54,962 nt of DNA from Prorocentrum cordatum (GCA_963575745.1 CAUYUJ010005658.1:126001-180962), one strand, 5' to 3'. Shown: positions 41,766-52,604, counted from the first letter of the stretch. A program made the numbers and translations. Notes: a model not told the origin generated them from the sequence alone.

Positions 41766-42064
41766 CCCTTTCCCCCCTGTCGTGCGGGTCAGCGCTACAG
41801 CGCACGTGCGCATCTCGGCGTGCACCGCAAAATGGTCGATTGAAGCAGTCACCTTGGTTCTCGGACGGCAAATTTAGCTGGAGCTTCCTGGGCGCATATG
41901 GGAAGACATAGGATGATGCGGGCGGGTTCCAGAAAACACGTTGATTTCAGCGGCAGCCCTTTTTTCCATGACGATTCTGATCCAAATCCTATGTGTACCA
42001 TTTGTGTTATGATGAATCCACAGGCCTTCCATTTTGTCATACGGATTCCTTGTAACATTCTATA

Positions 42065-42350
42065 TACAACAGTGGCGCTTTATTGCACACGGTTGCTGTG
42101 GTGCACACAGGCGCCGTGGTGTACACAGGCGCTGTAATGCACGCAAAGATTGTGGTGTACACTGGTGCTGTGTTTCACACGGCTGATGTGGTGTGATTAC
42201 GCAGGCGAAGTGTTGCCAGCAGACACTGCACACATTGGCGTTGTGTTGCACGTGGCTGCTGTTGTGTACATATGCGGCGTGGTGTACACAGGCGATGTAG
42301 TGCACGCAGGCACTGTTGTGTACACAGGCGTTGTGGTGCAGATCGTCACA
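42065..42350. repeat. 15-bp minisatellite, inverted arm
   Basis: Units such as GGCGCTGTGGTGTACACA are the reverse complement of the 41351-41605 units. The two arrays could form a long imperfect hairpin. Confidence 0.8.
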
Positions 42351-42477
42351 GACATGTTGCTACTACCCGTCCTCGGTCATTCCTCAGCATTCCCAGACGC
42401 CGCCGGCGCGAAACGTGACGTCATCGGCCCCCTTCCACCCCGTCCCAGATGATTACCGTCATCGCTGCGTCCGCGCG

Positions 42478-42640
42478 CACGACGACGATGAGCGACGAGC
42501 GACGAGCGACGAACGACAACGACGACGATGACGACAATGACGACGACGACGACGACGACAGCGGCGACGACGACGATGACGACGACGGCGGCGATGACGA
42601 CGACGACGACGACCGACGACGACGACGACTGCGGACCAAA
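42478..42640. repeat. GAC-rich microsatellite
   Basis: (GAC)n with GAT/GGC variants. Its first 29 bases are identical, in direct orientation, to 33986-34014. Confidence 0.9.
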
Positions 42641-42810
42641 CTCGTATGCGGATTCCTATGCGGACACCCATGCGGATCACGATGCGCACGGCGGCAGTGC
42701 CCGGAACGTACTGGGGGGGAGCGTTACGTCACAGGGAGGGGGCGAGGGCCAGGGGCCATGACGCCCGTCATGCCCCCATCAATAAAGAAACGCGCTCGTA
42801 GAATTGCATC

Positions 42811-45800
42811 AGAATCGTCAGTTTGAAATCCCCATTGCTGGCTGCAGGGGGCGATTGCCCAAGCTAGTGTGGAGGTCAGCCTTAGATGTGGACAGGAAGG
42901 AAGAGGTTGAACGGCCTGTGTTCTACTCGTCGTTCTGGCTGGAGGTCAGTTTCCGCCTGTCTGTCAGCGTGGCGCATCGGTTGCAATCGGAGGTGGAGGC
43001 CTCGGCGGCCGTTGCTGCACGGTCGCCGCAATCCGATCTCGCGGAAACCATTGAAGGTCAAAGTTCTGCCAAGGCCTCGCATGTCAGGCGGCGTTCTCAG
43101 GTGTCAGCCCCAGGGCCAGAGCGCGCGCGCCCTTCAGCGCAGCGACGATCGTGCTGCAGCGTCGAGGCGTTCGAGGAACTCTCGGGGACCCACCCGACTG
43201 TAGTTCAAGGCGCTTGCCATTGGGCAGAATCTCCTCACCTCCAGGGGGGCCCTTTCACCTCCCCATTACCTTTTGGGCAGGATCCACAAACAAATCGCCT
43301 GAAGCAAACGTCGGGCTTCTTCGGGGGGGGGCGCGAACAATTGAAACGTGCCGACCTGCGTTGGAAGATATGCGGATTCAACTCTGACACCACCGCCCGC
43401 CCCGAATCGCGGTACTCGCGTCAACGCTGGTCTCGCGCCGTGTGCAACATGGAGAGACTACGCACTGTTTCTGGTGAGTTACTACTTTGTTGCGCGCGCG
43501 CCATCCCCCCGCGCCCACGCGCGCCTCGCGCTTCGCCCGCAGCGGAGGCGCGCGCGAGGGCATCGGCGCGAGCGCGCATCTCCAGCATGCGCCATTTCCG
43601 CCGCCGCGCCACACGCGCGCGCGCGAAAGCAGCAAAGCGCGCGGGGAAGCCCAGCGCGGGCGCGAACCTACAGGGCGCGCAGAACGCGGGTCGACAAATC
43701 GCTTGACCAAACCGCGTGCCAAATTTGCCCCTGTGACCAGCATCCCCCATGACACTAAAATGCGAACGGCACGTTCCCGACGACTTCGGATTTTGTCGCG
43801 GCTCTGCGCCGCCGGCGGATTGCGCCGTCCGCCACCTTGTTTGTCGTTGATAATTGTTTGCGTTGTCGATTGAATGTGTCGTCGGCCTCCTTTTGTTGTC
43901 GGAATTGCTCTGTCGTTGGCCCTTTTGTCACTGTCGTCGGTTAATGTGTGGTCTGCTCTTTCTGGTGTCCTTCGCGATCGGATGCAGAATTCTACTCGGG
44001 CTCTTCAACATGTTTGGGGCCCTTCGCGGCCTGATCCGTCTTCCATGCCATTCACGCTTCGCGCGCCCGAATCAGCCCGTATGGGAAGTATGCCCAGGCG
44101 TTGCTCATGGGAATTCGATTCTCGAGCCTCGGTCCTCGCCCACCCCCCTGAGAGGCCGCGCGCAACACCTGGGCGGGGCTCAACGCTAACATCGTCTGAG
44201 ACGCGTGACGGGCGCCGCGGCCTTGTTCGTAAAAAATGCGATCATGCAAAGTGTGGCGTTAGTCGTTTTGTGACACTACGGAATAGAAGGAGTGAGTTCG
44301 CAGATCTAGACCAGGAAATATTACGTGTCATACAATTTTCCGATTCAGGTTAGGCCCAGGGGGGACTGGGGCCCTGCTGGACTTAGGAGTGGCTGCGAGT
44401 TGCCAGGTAGACTCTAAAAGCGCAGTCCATGAAGGCCAACAAGGAAGTCGGCAAGGAATGGAAAGCATGGCTCCATGAAGGGATTCAAAAGGGCGTGAGA
44501 AGGGCCCGCAAATGGACCAGACCAGGCTGCCCAAGGAGTGCGCCCCAACGTAGACTCGCGCAGCCTCAGGAGCGGTCCTTTCGGACCCGAAGTCGGCATT
44601 CATAATTGAGGCCGCCAAGCGTAGTTCGCTTTGGAAGACTACTTCGGAGGACAAGTTCAGATCCAAGGAAAGTCACTTTCAACCCTTAAGGATCCCGAGC
44701 CCGCAAAACATGTGGTACGCTTATAGGTAGCACCTGGCAACATCACATACTTCCATGGACGGCTTCCACATTGAAAACAATCGCCTCGCTTTCAAATGAG
44801 GTGCTCGCCGTGATGAGGGCAATGATGATTAGCATGGAATCAATAACGCCATTGCCCCATCAGGTCGGAACCATTCTCATGCCGCTCATGAAGAGGACAG
44901 GCGGCGGCAGGGGGCCGATCGGAATGATCAACTCTTTCTACATATTCTGGGGGAAACGGAGAAGACCGATTGCGCGAGCATGGGAATTTTCACGTTCCAG
45001 AAGATACTTAGCTGAGGGTGGATTTGCAGGGCCGGCAAATGCGGTTTGGAGGCAGGCGGTCACATCGGAGTCAACGGTTCGGGGCCCAAAACTGCTCACG
45101 CCGGGCAAGTGAAACAAGCTGAACAACAAAAATCGTGATTCGGTTTCGTGCAAGGTCCCATGGGACCTAATGAAGTGTTACGTATCGATCGATATCGTTA
45201 AGCTTTAGTCGAGCCGATTTCATAAAGTTCCCACCGCAACTCCACAGAGTCAGTGCTACGGCGTACCGCGGGCCAATATAGTTCAGCATGACCAACATCG
45301 TGTATGGACAACGCTTTGCGAGTTGCGGGTTCATTGCAGGATGCTCTTTGGTCACTTCATAATTACGAGTATATGTAGTGCCCACGGTAGATCGCATACA
45401 GTTCCCTCCAGCAAACCATGCTGGACATTTATATTGACGGCTACGCAGTATCTTCGGAGGGGCCGGCGAGGCGGGCAAGTGGCGACATGGTGCACACGGC
45501 GGCACAGGTAGCGCAGGATAAGGCTTCAGTCATTTGCTCTTCAGCCCAAGTAGGTAATGCTGTGAACCCCACCATTGCAAAGTATAGAGGAGCTCCGCTC
45601 ACCGAGTCCGCCGTCAACCTTGGAACAGACGGTATCGCTGGCACACGCAGAAGAGAAAGGCCGAGGCAAACATCAGAAAGTATGGGTCATAATACTCCAG
45701 CAGGAGGTCCAAGAGGTTCAAAGAGGGTCAAGAACGTGCTAAGATCTCATGTTCGGCTGGTGTACACTGGTGGGCCACTGGCGTAGGTAAACTACGGGTC

Positions 45801-46077
45801 CGAGGTGCACAGAGTTTCCGACTACGAGCTTGGAAGTATACACGAAGCTTACGATCGTTGCTGCGACCGTCGGCAAGCATGCGTTCATAGGCGTCACTCT
45901 TGCTGCTGCACGGAGACCCAATTGAATGTCCGAGGAGATTGAAGATGCCTCACCAGCAATTGAATATGCCGAGGAGACTGTTGCCAACCAGCTGAAGGTT
46001 TTCTCGCACACGCTGCCTTTCCGTACCCAACACGATGCGTGGGCATCGGCGTTTGAAGCTCCAGACGGGGAATTCTC
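42811..46077. other. No gene recognised; alternating CG-rich segment at 43485-43700
   Basis: No motif or internal repeat family in either strand. Between 43485 and 43700 runs of alternating purine-pyrimidine (GCGCGCGC) are dense, so long frames there are compositional. GC content falls after about 44200, where frames are short. 44240-45900 may be intronic or intergenic. Confidence 0.5.
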
Positions 46078-46093
46078 TTGCCGAAGAGTTACT
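46078..46093. repeat. Target-site duplication of LINE E3, 3' side
   Basis: TTGCCGAAGAGTTACT, identical over 16 bp to 52605-52620. It is adjacent to the A-tail of E3. Confidence 0.97.
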
Positions 46094-46101
46094 TTTTTTT
46101 T
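46094..46101 (-). other. A-tail of LINE E3
   Basis: T8 on the plus strand directly between the 3' UTR and the target duplication; one flanking T is shared with the duplication. Confidence 0.85.
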
Positions 46102-46270
46102 CCATGCTCGGGCCATACGCACGCGGCTCTGGCCAGTCACCCTCCAGGTGGGGTGGCCCGACGGTGCCTGGGCGCGCCAGTGGCGGGGGCCCAGGGCAGA
46201 GACCGTCGGGCGGGTGGCCCCTCACAAGCGCACAGCACCGCCGAGGTGGCGGTGGGCCTTGGACGGGGGC

Positions 46271-48181
46271 CTAGTCCGACGATCCCGAGTCGTCCTCGCC
46301 GAAACCCACAGGAGGGATGAGTTCCCCATCCTCCTCTTGGCGCCTGCTGGAAAGCTGCTGGCGCCCTCGACCAGCCACGAACCTCTGTGGGCGAGGCTCC
46401 GATCTTGGGTGCGGCTGACTCGGGAGTGGCATCGCTGCGCGCGCTGCTGCACGTTCACGCTGCGCCCGCTGCTGCCTTTGAATTTCTGCGGTGTTGTACC
46501 GCTCGGACTCTGAAGCAAAATCTGAAAACCTTGGATGCTTGCCAGCCAGAAGACGATTTCTGATGTTCGCACGTCCGCCGCTCTTGGGAGGGCGTCCAGG
46601 ACAAGTGGCTGGCAAGCCTCTGAAAGCATACTGGGCATAGCGCCCGCAGACTAAACAAAAGACAACTGGCACGGCAAAATGCGCTATTGCCATCTGGTGG
46701 CTGGCGTGGATGCCTTCAAGGCCGCGCCTGAATGCGCTGGCCAGAGGCTGACATGCTTGTCTCTCTCGTGCGACGGCTGCCTTATAAGATCGGGCGTACG
46801 TAAAACAAGCTCTGCACCTGTACGGTATCGGCCCCTGAAGAACCTCCCAGTCGTGCACGACGATGGTGGCCTGAACCTTGCAGGGCAGAGCGGCTCTCTC
46901 GCATTTGTGCCTATTGCGCTGGCATAGGGCGAGAACTCTGGGCGCATATAAACCAATCGCTCGAGCGGCCTCTATTTTGCGTTGCAACTCCTGCAGCGCT
47001 GTCGGGTTGAAACTTGGGTGGCAGTCCATTGCCGCCTTCGCCATATTGTCCGCTGCTGTTTTGATCTCGGCAGCGAGTCTGGCCTCTCCAGCCAGTGAGT
47101 TCACATTCTGATGGCTCTTGACCTTAGAGGCCGTCTCGAGGAGGTGTCTGCTGTCCCGCGCAAGCGCTAGCTTGTGCAGGCCTGAGTACTTTAGCTTGCT
47201 GCTGAGACGTGTCGGCAGTGGCCTAGCGTGCTGATCAAGGACCGCTTTGCAGTCCACCCAGGCCTTGGAAGGTTTGGTGAGGGCCTCCTGGAGCACCAGG
47301 AAGCCCATGTGCTCCCCAGCCTGAGAAGTCTGGGGGAGGTTGGCTGCAACAGCGCCATAAAATGAGGCCTCTGGGGCCCCGTCGGTACTGTAAGCCACTA
47401 CCGAAAACGTCGCTCTGTCTAACTCCGCAATGCCTGTCTTGGTGCACGACCCGTCAGTTCCCGTGAGCCCCCCAAAGTGCGGTACCGTGTCTGGCTGACC
47501 GTCGTGTCTGACAAATCGAACAATGGGCTTCTCCCTGGGCAGCGGAAAATCATCATGCTGCTCCCCTGGATGCTCGAAAAGACCGAAGCAGTACAGGGGG
47601 CTGTTCTCTGGCGCCTCCAGCGCGGCCTGCAAAACGTCTGGCGGCAGCAGCTCTGTCCTGAGGGCGACAACCTCTGGATGCTGACAAGAGAAAAGACGGT
47701 GGTGTATGGTGTCCCCGAAGGCTTTACAGAGCGGGCATTCATTAGGCACATCATAGCCTATATTAGCGAGTTTTTCCTCGGTCCACCAACCCTGGACCAC
47801 AAGGGTTTGGAGGATAGCCTTAAACCTGGGGGGTAACTTCTTGCTTTTGGGGGAAAGCAGAGAACGAACAATGTCAAAACACACTCGCTTCATGGGGGTT
47901 GGGCTGGGTATGCTCTTAGCGGCCATGGTTTCCCATCTCCTCTGGCATCCTTGGTGAAGCAAGTCGGAAAGCAGGCTCGGCGAGGTGTCAGTGAGCCTGA
48001 CCGCCCTGCCAAAGTGGTCCTGCAACGTAAACGCGGATGTGAAACTCCAGCCGATACGTTGAAGCGCGTGAGCTGCCGCGCTGAGTGGCCCTCGCACGGC
48101 GTTATAACTCAAATGTCCTGCTGGCTGCACGTGGTTATAAATCTCCTTGAGCTCGAGCAGTCCTATGGTCCCTGGGGTCAC
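46271..48181 (-). CDS. E3 ORF2 distal part: Cys/His finger, RNase H, C-terminal zinc knuckles (636 codons)
   Basis: It continues ORF2 in the same frame after TAG 48182-48184; the first codon is GTG, so this is not an independent start. Order: CPLCKAF...HHRLFSC finger (about 47690-47745); RNase H with GTDGSC (D), SQAGEHMGF (E), AWVDCKAVLDQHA (D) and KVKSHQN ... DNMAKAAM (about 47030-47460); first knuckle CRAC ... C (about 46740-46825); second knuckle VFCLVCGRYAQY, GLPATC and LLAGKHP (about 46540-46670). A basic, Gln/Arg-rich tail ends SGSSD at TAG. All four RNase H acidic positions look present. RNase H would help remove template RNA; the knuckles probably bind nucleic acid. Confidence 0.85.
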   Translation of the reverse strand: MTPGTIGLLELKEIYNHVQPAGHLSYNAVRGPLSAAAHALQRIGWSFTSAFTLQDHFGRAVRLTDTSPSLLSDLLHQGCQRRWETMAAKSIPSPTPMKRVCFDIVRSLLSPKSKKLPPRFKAILQTLVVQGWWTEEKLANIGYDVPNECPLCKAFGDTIHHRLFSCQHPEVVALRTELLPPDVLQAALEAPENSPLYCFGLFEHPGEQHDDFPLPREKPIVRFVRHDGQPDTVPHFGGLTGTDGSCTKTGIAELDRATFSVVAYSTDGAPEASFYGAVAANLPQTSQAGEHMGFLVLQEALTKPSKAWVDCKAVLDQHARPLPTRLSSKLKYSGLHKLALARDSRHLLETASKVKSHQNVNSLAGEARLAAEIKTAADNMAKAAMDCHPSFNPTALQELQRKIEAARAIGLYAPRVLALCQRNRHKCERAALPCKVQATIVVHDWEVLQGPIPYRCRACFTYARSYKAAVARERQACQPLASAFRRGLEGIHASHQMAIAHFAVPVVFCLVCGRYAQYAFRGLPATCPGRPPKSGGRANIRNRLLAGKHPRFSDFASESERYNTAEIQRQQRAQRERAAARAAMPLPSQPHPRSEPRPQRFVAGRGRQQLSSRRQEEDGELIPPVGFGEDDSGSSD

Positions 48182-51100
48182 CTACTTGCCGAGCGTGGTG
48201 TTCCACACTTCCTGGGCCCACCTGAGGACGGGCCCGAGGGCCCAACGGTCGGCCCTGGACCCCGTGAGGGCGAAGGCAGCGCTTTTGGATTTCCTAGAGG
48301 AACACGGAGTGATCTGGGCAATCTCAAGAGATTGCAGCCTGTACAAGGACTTGTTGCTGAGCCCGTCGACGGCGGCCCCGAAAGCCCCAGCGGGAAGGAG
48401 CCCCGTAGTAACAATCTTGCGACGTCGTTGACCCGCGGTCGCGGTGAGCTTACGCAGGCGTTGCCCTCTGACCGTCGCAGTCCTGAGCCTAACCTTGCGC
48501 ATAGCAGCAGCGCCATTGCACCCGAAAGACTTGCCCGCCGTAAAATCGCAACCTAAGTTGGTGGCGACCGCTTGGAGCTTGCCCCCTGAGGTCCCAAGGG
48601 CAGAGGTGAGAAGCCTGGCTAACGACACCGACGACGCAACGACGGCTCCTTTGTGAACCGCAATCCTGGCTTCTAAGTCAACCTCGATGAGTCGGGCAAG
48701 CTCCTTGGCGGCACTGACAACACGCTTGAGCACCCTGACCGTGGTGCCGTGACAGGTGATAGTCAGGTCATCCAAATAGAAATCGAAATAGACGGCCGAG
48801 TGCAGCGACGTGATTCGCAGGAAGGCGTCAAAACAATAAATCCTGACATAAAGTATGCAGAAAGAGCAGCCTGCCACTATGCCGTTGGCGGCCGCAATAG
48901 GCTGGGCCACGCAGCGCTTCCACGCTATGTGCCTCCAAGAGCCGTACCCTGCGAGATGATATGCTAGCAGAGTCTCAGGAAAACCTAAAGCAAGCGCTCG
49001 GGCCCGCAATTTGCTTCTCTTGAAGCGCTCGAAGAAAGCCTCCATATCCCAGAGGACGCCCGCGGAAGCCCCACCTCCAGAGACGGCCCCTTCAGCTCTG
49101 AGACTCTGCCGCCATACCACATCGACTGGTGATCTGCCGGCACCGCAGGCAAACCAAGAGTGATCGTGCTTGGCAATCCAGTCCTGGGCGAAATGGAGGC
49201 GCAGCTTGCCTGTGATTCTGTACATCATGGGAAAGATGCCGATGGGCCTGTAGCCGCCTGTGACTTTGCGGAGGAGGGCCACGAGGACCCACTGGAGCTG
49301 CCCAGGAAGCTCCCCCAGCACCTCAGAGACGTAGATGAGTTTGGCGAAGGCCTCAAGGGCCTCGTCCGTAAGCATGCTGAGATGCCTCATGTGGAACCCG
49401 TCGAGAGAGACGGCGGAGGACTTGGGGTAACTCTTGGAGAGGTCCCTGAGAGCTTCCACTGAGGGGATCCCGATGGGCTCGTGGAGGACGTTGTCCCTGT
49501 GGAGGGGCTCCGCCGAGGGCTCCCAGAATTTCCCGAACTTGGCCTGGTAGGTGTCCAGGGTACTCTGAATGGAGGCAGTGAGCTTACCCTCAATGACCAC
49601 CGTGTCGGGCTCCCATTTGGTGCGCTCCTTCATGAACTTGCGAGCAGCCTTGGCCCCTTTGTCAAGGGCCTTGTCGACCCAATCCTTCCAGGAGCTGGCA
49701 TTAGCTGACCGCACATCTGAAATGACCTTCTTTGCGCATGCGTCAGCTCTGGCCTTGAATGAGAGCAGCTGCGCGACAGTGGCGGCAATCTTGCTGCAAC
49801 AAAAAGCTTCGGCCTCGAAGTCTGCGTGCAAGGCCGTGATATACTGCTGGATATCTCTCAGGAGCACGCGTGTGCACTCGTTCTGCATCACGTGTTGGGG
49901 CCTGGCACGCAAAACTCGGGAAATAAGCTCGAAAACGGCTGGCCTAGATGCTCTGCCTATAACCTTCCCAGCATACCTTTCCTCCTCCACTTCCAAAAAG
50001 CAGGCGAGGCGGTGCATGCGCGCGGCGATCCAGCTCGGCGCCGTAGGGGGGAGGCCGTACTGCTTGTGAGCTCTATCCTTCTTTGTTATGGATTTGAGTG
50101 TTGGCTGTGGGGCTCTTGCTCTCAAGCCAGTCGGCTTGCGCTCACGAATCCTTGTGTTGGTCCGCTGCGCGAGCTCGAGCTCGGCGGCGTTGGCCCAGTG
50201 CGCGTAGGCCGAGGCAAAGATGAGACGCAACACAACCTTGTGACGGTTACCTAATGCGGAGATAAGCTTATTGATATGACCTAGAACTTTATCCCAAGAG
50301 ACGGTGCTGTGATGCACTATGTCCTCACCCTCCTCATCCTGGTCGAATGAGGAGGGGAGGGGGGGTATGGTTGGGAATTGAAGGACCTTGACCTCTCCAA
50401 AATCTGGTGGCAGATCCAGCATAACGGGGAAGTGCGGCCTAGCATCCCAGTCGAAATCGACGTCGATGCCCCGCGCTGCGTTGGCGAGCTGCTGCTCGGC
50501 AATGAACATGTCTATAACGGAACTGCTGGCTGTGCAGGTGCCCATCGTGCATACTGGCGTGAAGAGCTGACCCTTGATATAGTTGCAGAACTCCGAATGC
50601 TCAAGCTGGTCTTGAGTGACATTGAAGTCTCCTGCTATGATGTACTGCAGCCCTGAAACCTTAACCAAGTCGGCTACGGCCTCGAGGATGGCGAGATTGT
50701 CGGGCGAGAGGCCCTGACTCACGTGCCCATACAGAGATAGACAGAGGATGCCCGAGGTCTGGGGGAACTCCACAACGACTCCCAAGACGCGTTGTGGCAC
50801 CAAAATACCTCCAGGGGGCCCAACGGGTTCCTCGAGAGTGTAGCACCCAAGATCTTCGGCCACGAAGATGGCGACCCCAGCTGACGAGCCTATATCCCCT
50901 AAACCATTAGTCGAGGGGGAAAAGGCGGCAGTGGCAACCGACGGGGCCCAAAAACTCTTCCAGCCGTGCCTAGAGGCCCAGTCTGAGGCCTCGGCGATGC
51001 TTAAATCAGAGACTAGGTGCACCTCCTGAGCAAACAAAACTTTGGTGGGTCCCCACGCAAGCTCGAGGAGGCGCTTCTTGATGGAGCCCCAAGAGGACCC

Positions 51101-51254
51101 ATTGAAAGTCTCAAAACGGGTGCACTGAGGAGAGGAGGGAGGGGAAGAAAAGTTGGCCTTTCCAGCGCTGGCGCACGCTGGTGAGACCTTTGGCTCAAAT
51201 GACTGGCCGTCACGACTCTCCGTCGAAGCTGTCGCCGCTGTCCGCGCGCTGCCG
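48182..51254 (-). CDS. E3 ORF2 proximal part: EEP endonuclease and reverse transcriptase
   Basis: The frame is open from beyond ORF1 to TAG 48182 with no Met near the junction, so translation must enter from ORF1 by a +1 shift or by reinitiation. EEP: RFETFNGSSWGS (about 51092-51118), LFAQEVHLV (catalytic Glu), AGDFNVTQ (about 50614-50634) and DARPHFPVMLDL (about 50410-50447) near its end. A Lys/Arg-rich connector follows. RT: PKSSAVSLDGFHMRHLS (about 49385-49440), VTGGYRPIGIFPMMYRITGK, GILWDME-like GVLWDMEAFFERF with the palm Asp, and FDFYLDDLTI (DD at 48767-48772). All key catalytic residues are present. It stops at TAG after WNTTLGK. Confidence 0.9.
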
Positions 51255-52418
51255 TTACCCGTACGGGCGGTGGCCCCGACGGCTGCCAGTCCCCTTGCTC
51301 GATGGTGCACCCAGCTGCCGCGCAGCCGCGGCCTGCTGGTCCTGGTATGCAGCTCTGGCCTTCTGGATGGCTTCGAGCTCCTTCTTCGGCGCGTGCTTGG
51401 CAAGGGACTCCATCTCAGTTTTGAAGAACTCGGAATCGAATATCGGTGTGTCCGTGGTCGATGGCGCTGGCGATGGCGGTGGCTCCGCCTTCTCGGGCAA
51501 TGTCCCCACCATGCTGGCCATGTCATTGATGAATTGGAGGATGTCTGCATTGTCTGCGAACTCCTTCTTGGCCTCCTCGATCTTGGCCTTGGACGTCTTG
51601 GTGAACTCTGCGAGCGATTCAGGAACCTCGTCTGGTGCCGTGTCAGCCCAGACAGACTTGGCGTCCTGCTCCTCGCGCTGCTGGTCGTCCATGGCCTGCT
51701 CGAGACGTTTCTTCTGCTCGTCCATGGACTGGATGTTGGCGTCGAGCTGCTGCTGCAGCTCCTGCTGGGTCTTCTCCAGCTCTGAGATCTGGTTCTTGAT
51801 CTTCTCGACCTTCTCGGCGGCTCGCTGCACACGTGTGTGGCAGCGCGCCATGCGCTGCGCTGGCGGCAGGCTAGCAGCCTGCGCAGCGCGCGCCTCCACC
51901 AGGTCGGCTCTGGCCTGCTGCAGCTTGGCGGCCACGTCGGGCATGACGCTGGCGTCCAGCTGCTGGTAGGTGCTGACGAGAAGCTCGAGTTGCTCGATCT
52001 TCTTGTCCCTGTCGCTGGTGTCGGCCACCTCGGACGCGGGCGCGGCAGCGTCCTTGCCCTTGCCCGTGCCGCGCGAGCCCTTCCCGCGGCCAGGCGCGGC
52101 GCCTGCGGGAGGGCTGCCAGCTGCTGGCGGCGGGGTTGCGCCAGCGGCCGCTGCCAGGGTGGAGACGCGCTTGGCGATGGCGTCGAGCTGCTGCTTGGAG
52201 AGCCCAGCAGCACCTCCTGCGCTGCCTGCACCCTTGCCGCCGCCTGCGTTCTTGCCAACGCCCTTGCGGCGACTGGCTCCACGCTGCGGCTGATCACCCT
52301 TGTTGTAGTATAGCCCGCAAATGTGACACCACAGCTTGCCGCTAGCCACAGGAGTCCAAGAGCGCGGGCCACACTTCTTACACTGAACCCAAGCAGCTGG
52401 CCCTGCGGCCTTCGCCAT
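51255..52418 (-). CDS. E3 ORF1: zinc-finger/coiled-coil protein (387 aa)
   Basis: ATG at 52418 is the first one opening onto the zinc finger, ~165 nt after the leader; the frame is open further upstream through the leader itself. Residues C13, C16, C31 and C34 form a CxxC/CxxC finger (wider loop than in E1 and E4). A Gly/Ala-rich linker follows, then a strong heptad coiled coil at about residues 190-255 (EKVEKIKNQISELEKTQQEL...), then an acidic region and a basic end (SRRGHRPYG). It ends GGG TAA CGG. This resembles LINE ORF1 proteins that trimerise through coiled coils and coat element RNA; that function is inferred. Confidence 0.85.
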   Translation of the reverse strand: MAKAAGPAAWVQCKKCGPRSWTPVASGKLWCHICGLYYNKGDQPQRGASRRKGVGKNAGGGKGAGSAGGAAGLSKQQLDAIAKRVSTLAAAAGATPPPAAGSPPAGAAPGRGKGSRGTGKGKDAAAPASEVADTSDRDKKIEQLELLVSTYQQLDASVMPDVAAKLQQARADLVEARAAQAASLPPAQRMARCHTRVQRAAEKVEKIKNQISELEKTQQELQQQLDANIQSMDEQKKRLEQAMDDQQREEQDAKSVWADTAPDEVPESLAEFTKTSKAKIEEAKKEFADNADILQFINDMASMVGTLPEKAEPPPSPAPSTTDTPIFDSEFFKTEMESLAKHAPKKELEAIQKARAAYQDQQAAAARQLGAPSSKGTGSRRGHRPYG

Positions 52419-52582
52419 GGCTGAGGACGTGCCGTGCTGGCCAACTGCTTTTGAGCGGGAATGATGAGTACGTGAGGGCACCGTCCGGTGCACGAACAAA
52501 GACTCACAGGCTGGCCCCAGGGACGCGGGCTGGGCCAGACCTGGAGCGTGCGTTGGCCCTGCGCCACCTCGAGAGATGGCAA

Positions 52583-52604
52583 CTTGAGCCAAAATGGCTA
52601 CGGA
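52583..52604 (-). other. Perfect dinoflagellate spliced leader at 5' end of E3
   Basis: All 22 nt match: TC followed by CGTAGCCATTTTGGCTCAAG. It lies between the target duplication and the 5' UTR. Confidence 0.99.

Larger units (their letters stand above)
33865..42810. mobile_element. Long inverted-repeat (foldback-like) unit, split by LINE E4
   Basis: Without E4 this would be about 1.75 kb. The left arm (33865-34155) and the reverse complement of the right arm (about 42060-42810) share, in order: GCGCGTTTC followed by TTA, CATGACG...GGCGTC, a GACG[TC]AACG then C-run segment, CACGACGACGATGAGCGACG sequences with GAC runs, a CATGT..GTG.CGATCTGC block (34050-34073 against 42345-42375), then a 15-bp minisatellite. 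Inverted arms with subterminal repeats suggest a foldback or long-TIR DNA element. No transposase is visible, so it would be non-autonomous. The precise termini and target duplication are not established. Confidence 0.5.
46094..52604 (-). mobile_element. LINE E3, nearly intact spliced-leader-headed retrotransposon
   Basis: 6,511 bp with unambiguous ends: a perfect 22-nt spliced leader at the 5' end (52583-52604), an A8 tail at the 3' end (46094-46101) and a perfect 16-bp target duplication outside both. Order: leader, ~165-nt 5' UTR, ORF1 (52418-51255), ORF2 in the +1 frame (about 51254-46271) with EEP, RT, Cys/His finger, RNase H and tandem zinc knuckles, then a ~170-nt 3' UTR. The only interior lesion seen in ORF2 is TAG at 48182-48184. 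Perfect ends and long frames mark it as the youngest copy in the window and possibly recently mobile. Confidence 0.97.

Noticed and set aside
41339-41877. His/Asn- and Val/Tyr/Thr-periodic ORFs
   Set aside because: Translation of the 15-bp minisatellite, not genes.
42804-43706. 300-codon plus-strand ORF
   Set aside because: No motif; its C-terminal half is alternating CG sequence giving Arg/Ala repeats.
46271-48181. Independent protein starting at 48181
   Set aside because: The first codon is GTG directly after TAG in the same frame; homology shows that it is the distal half of ORF2.
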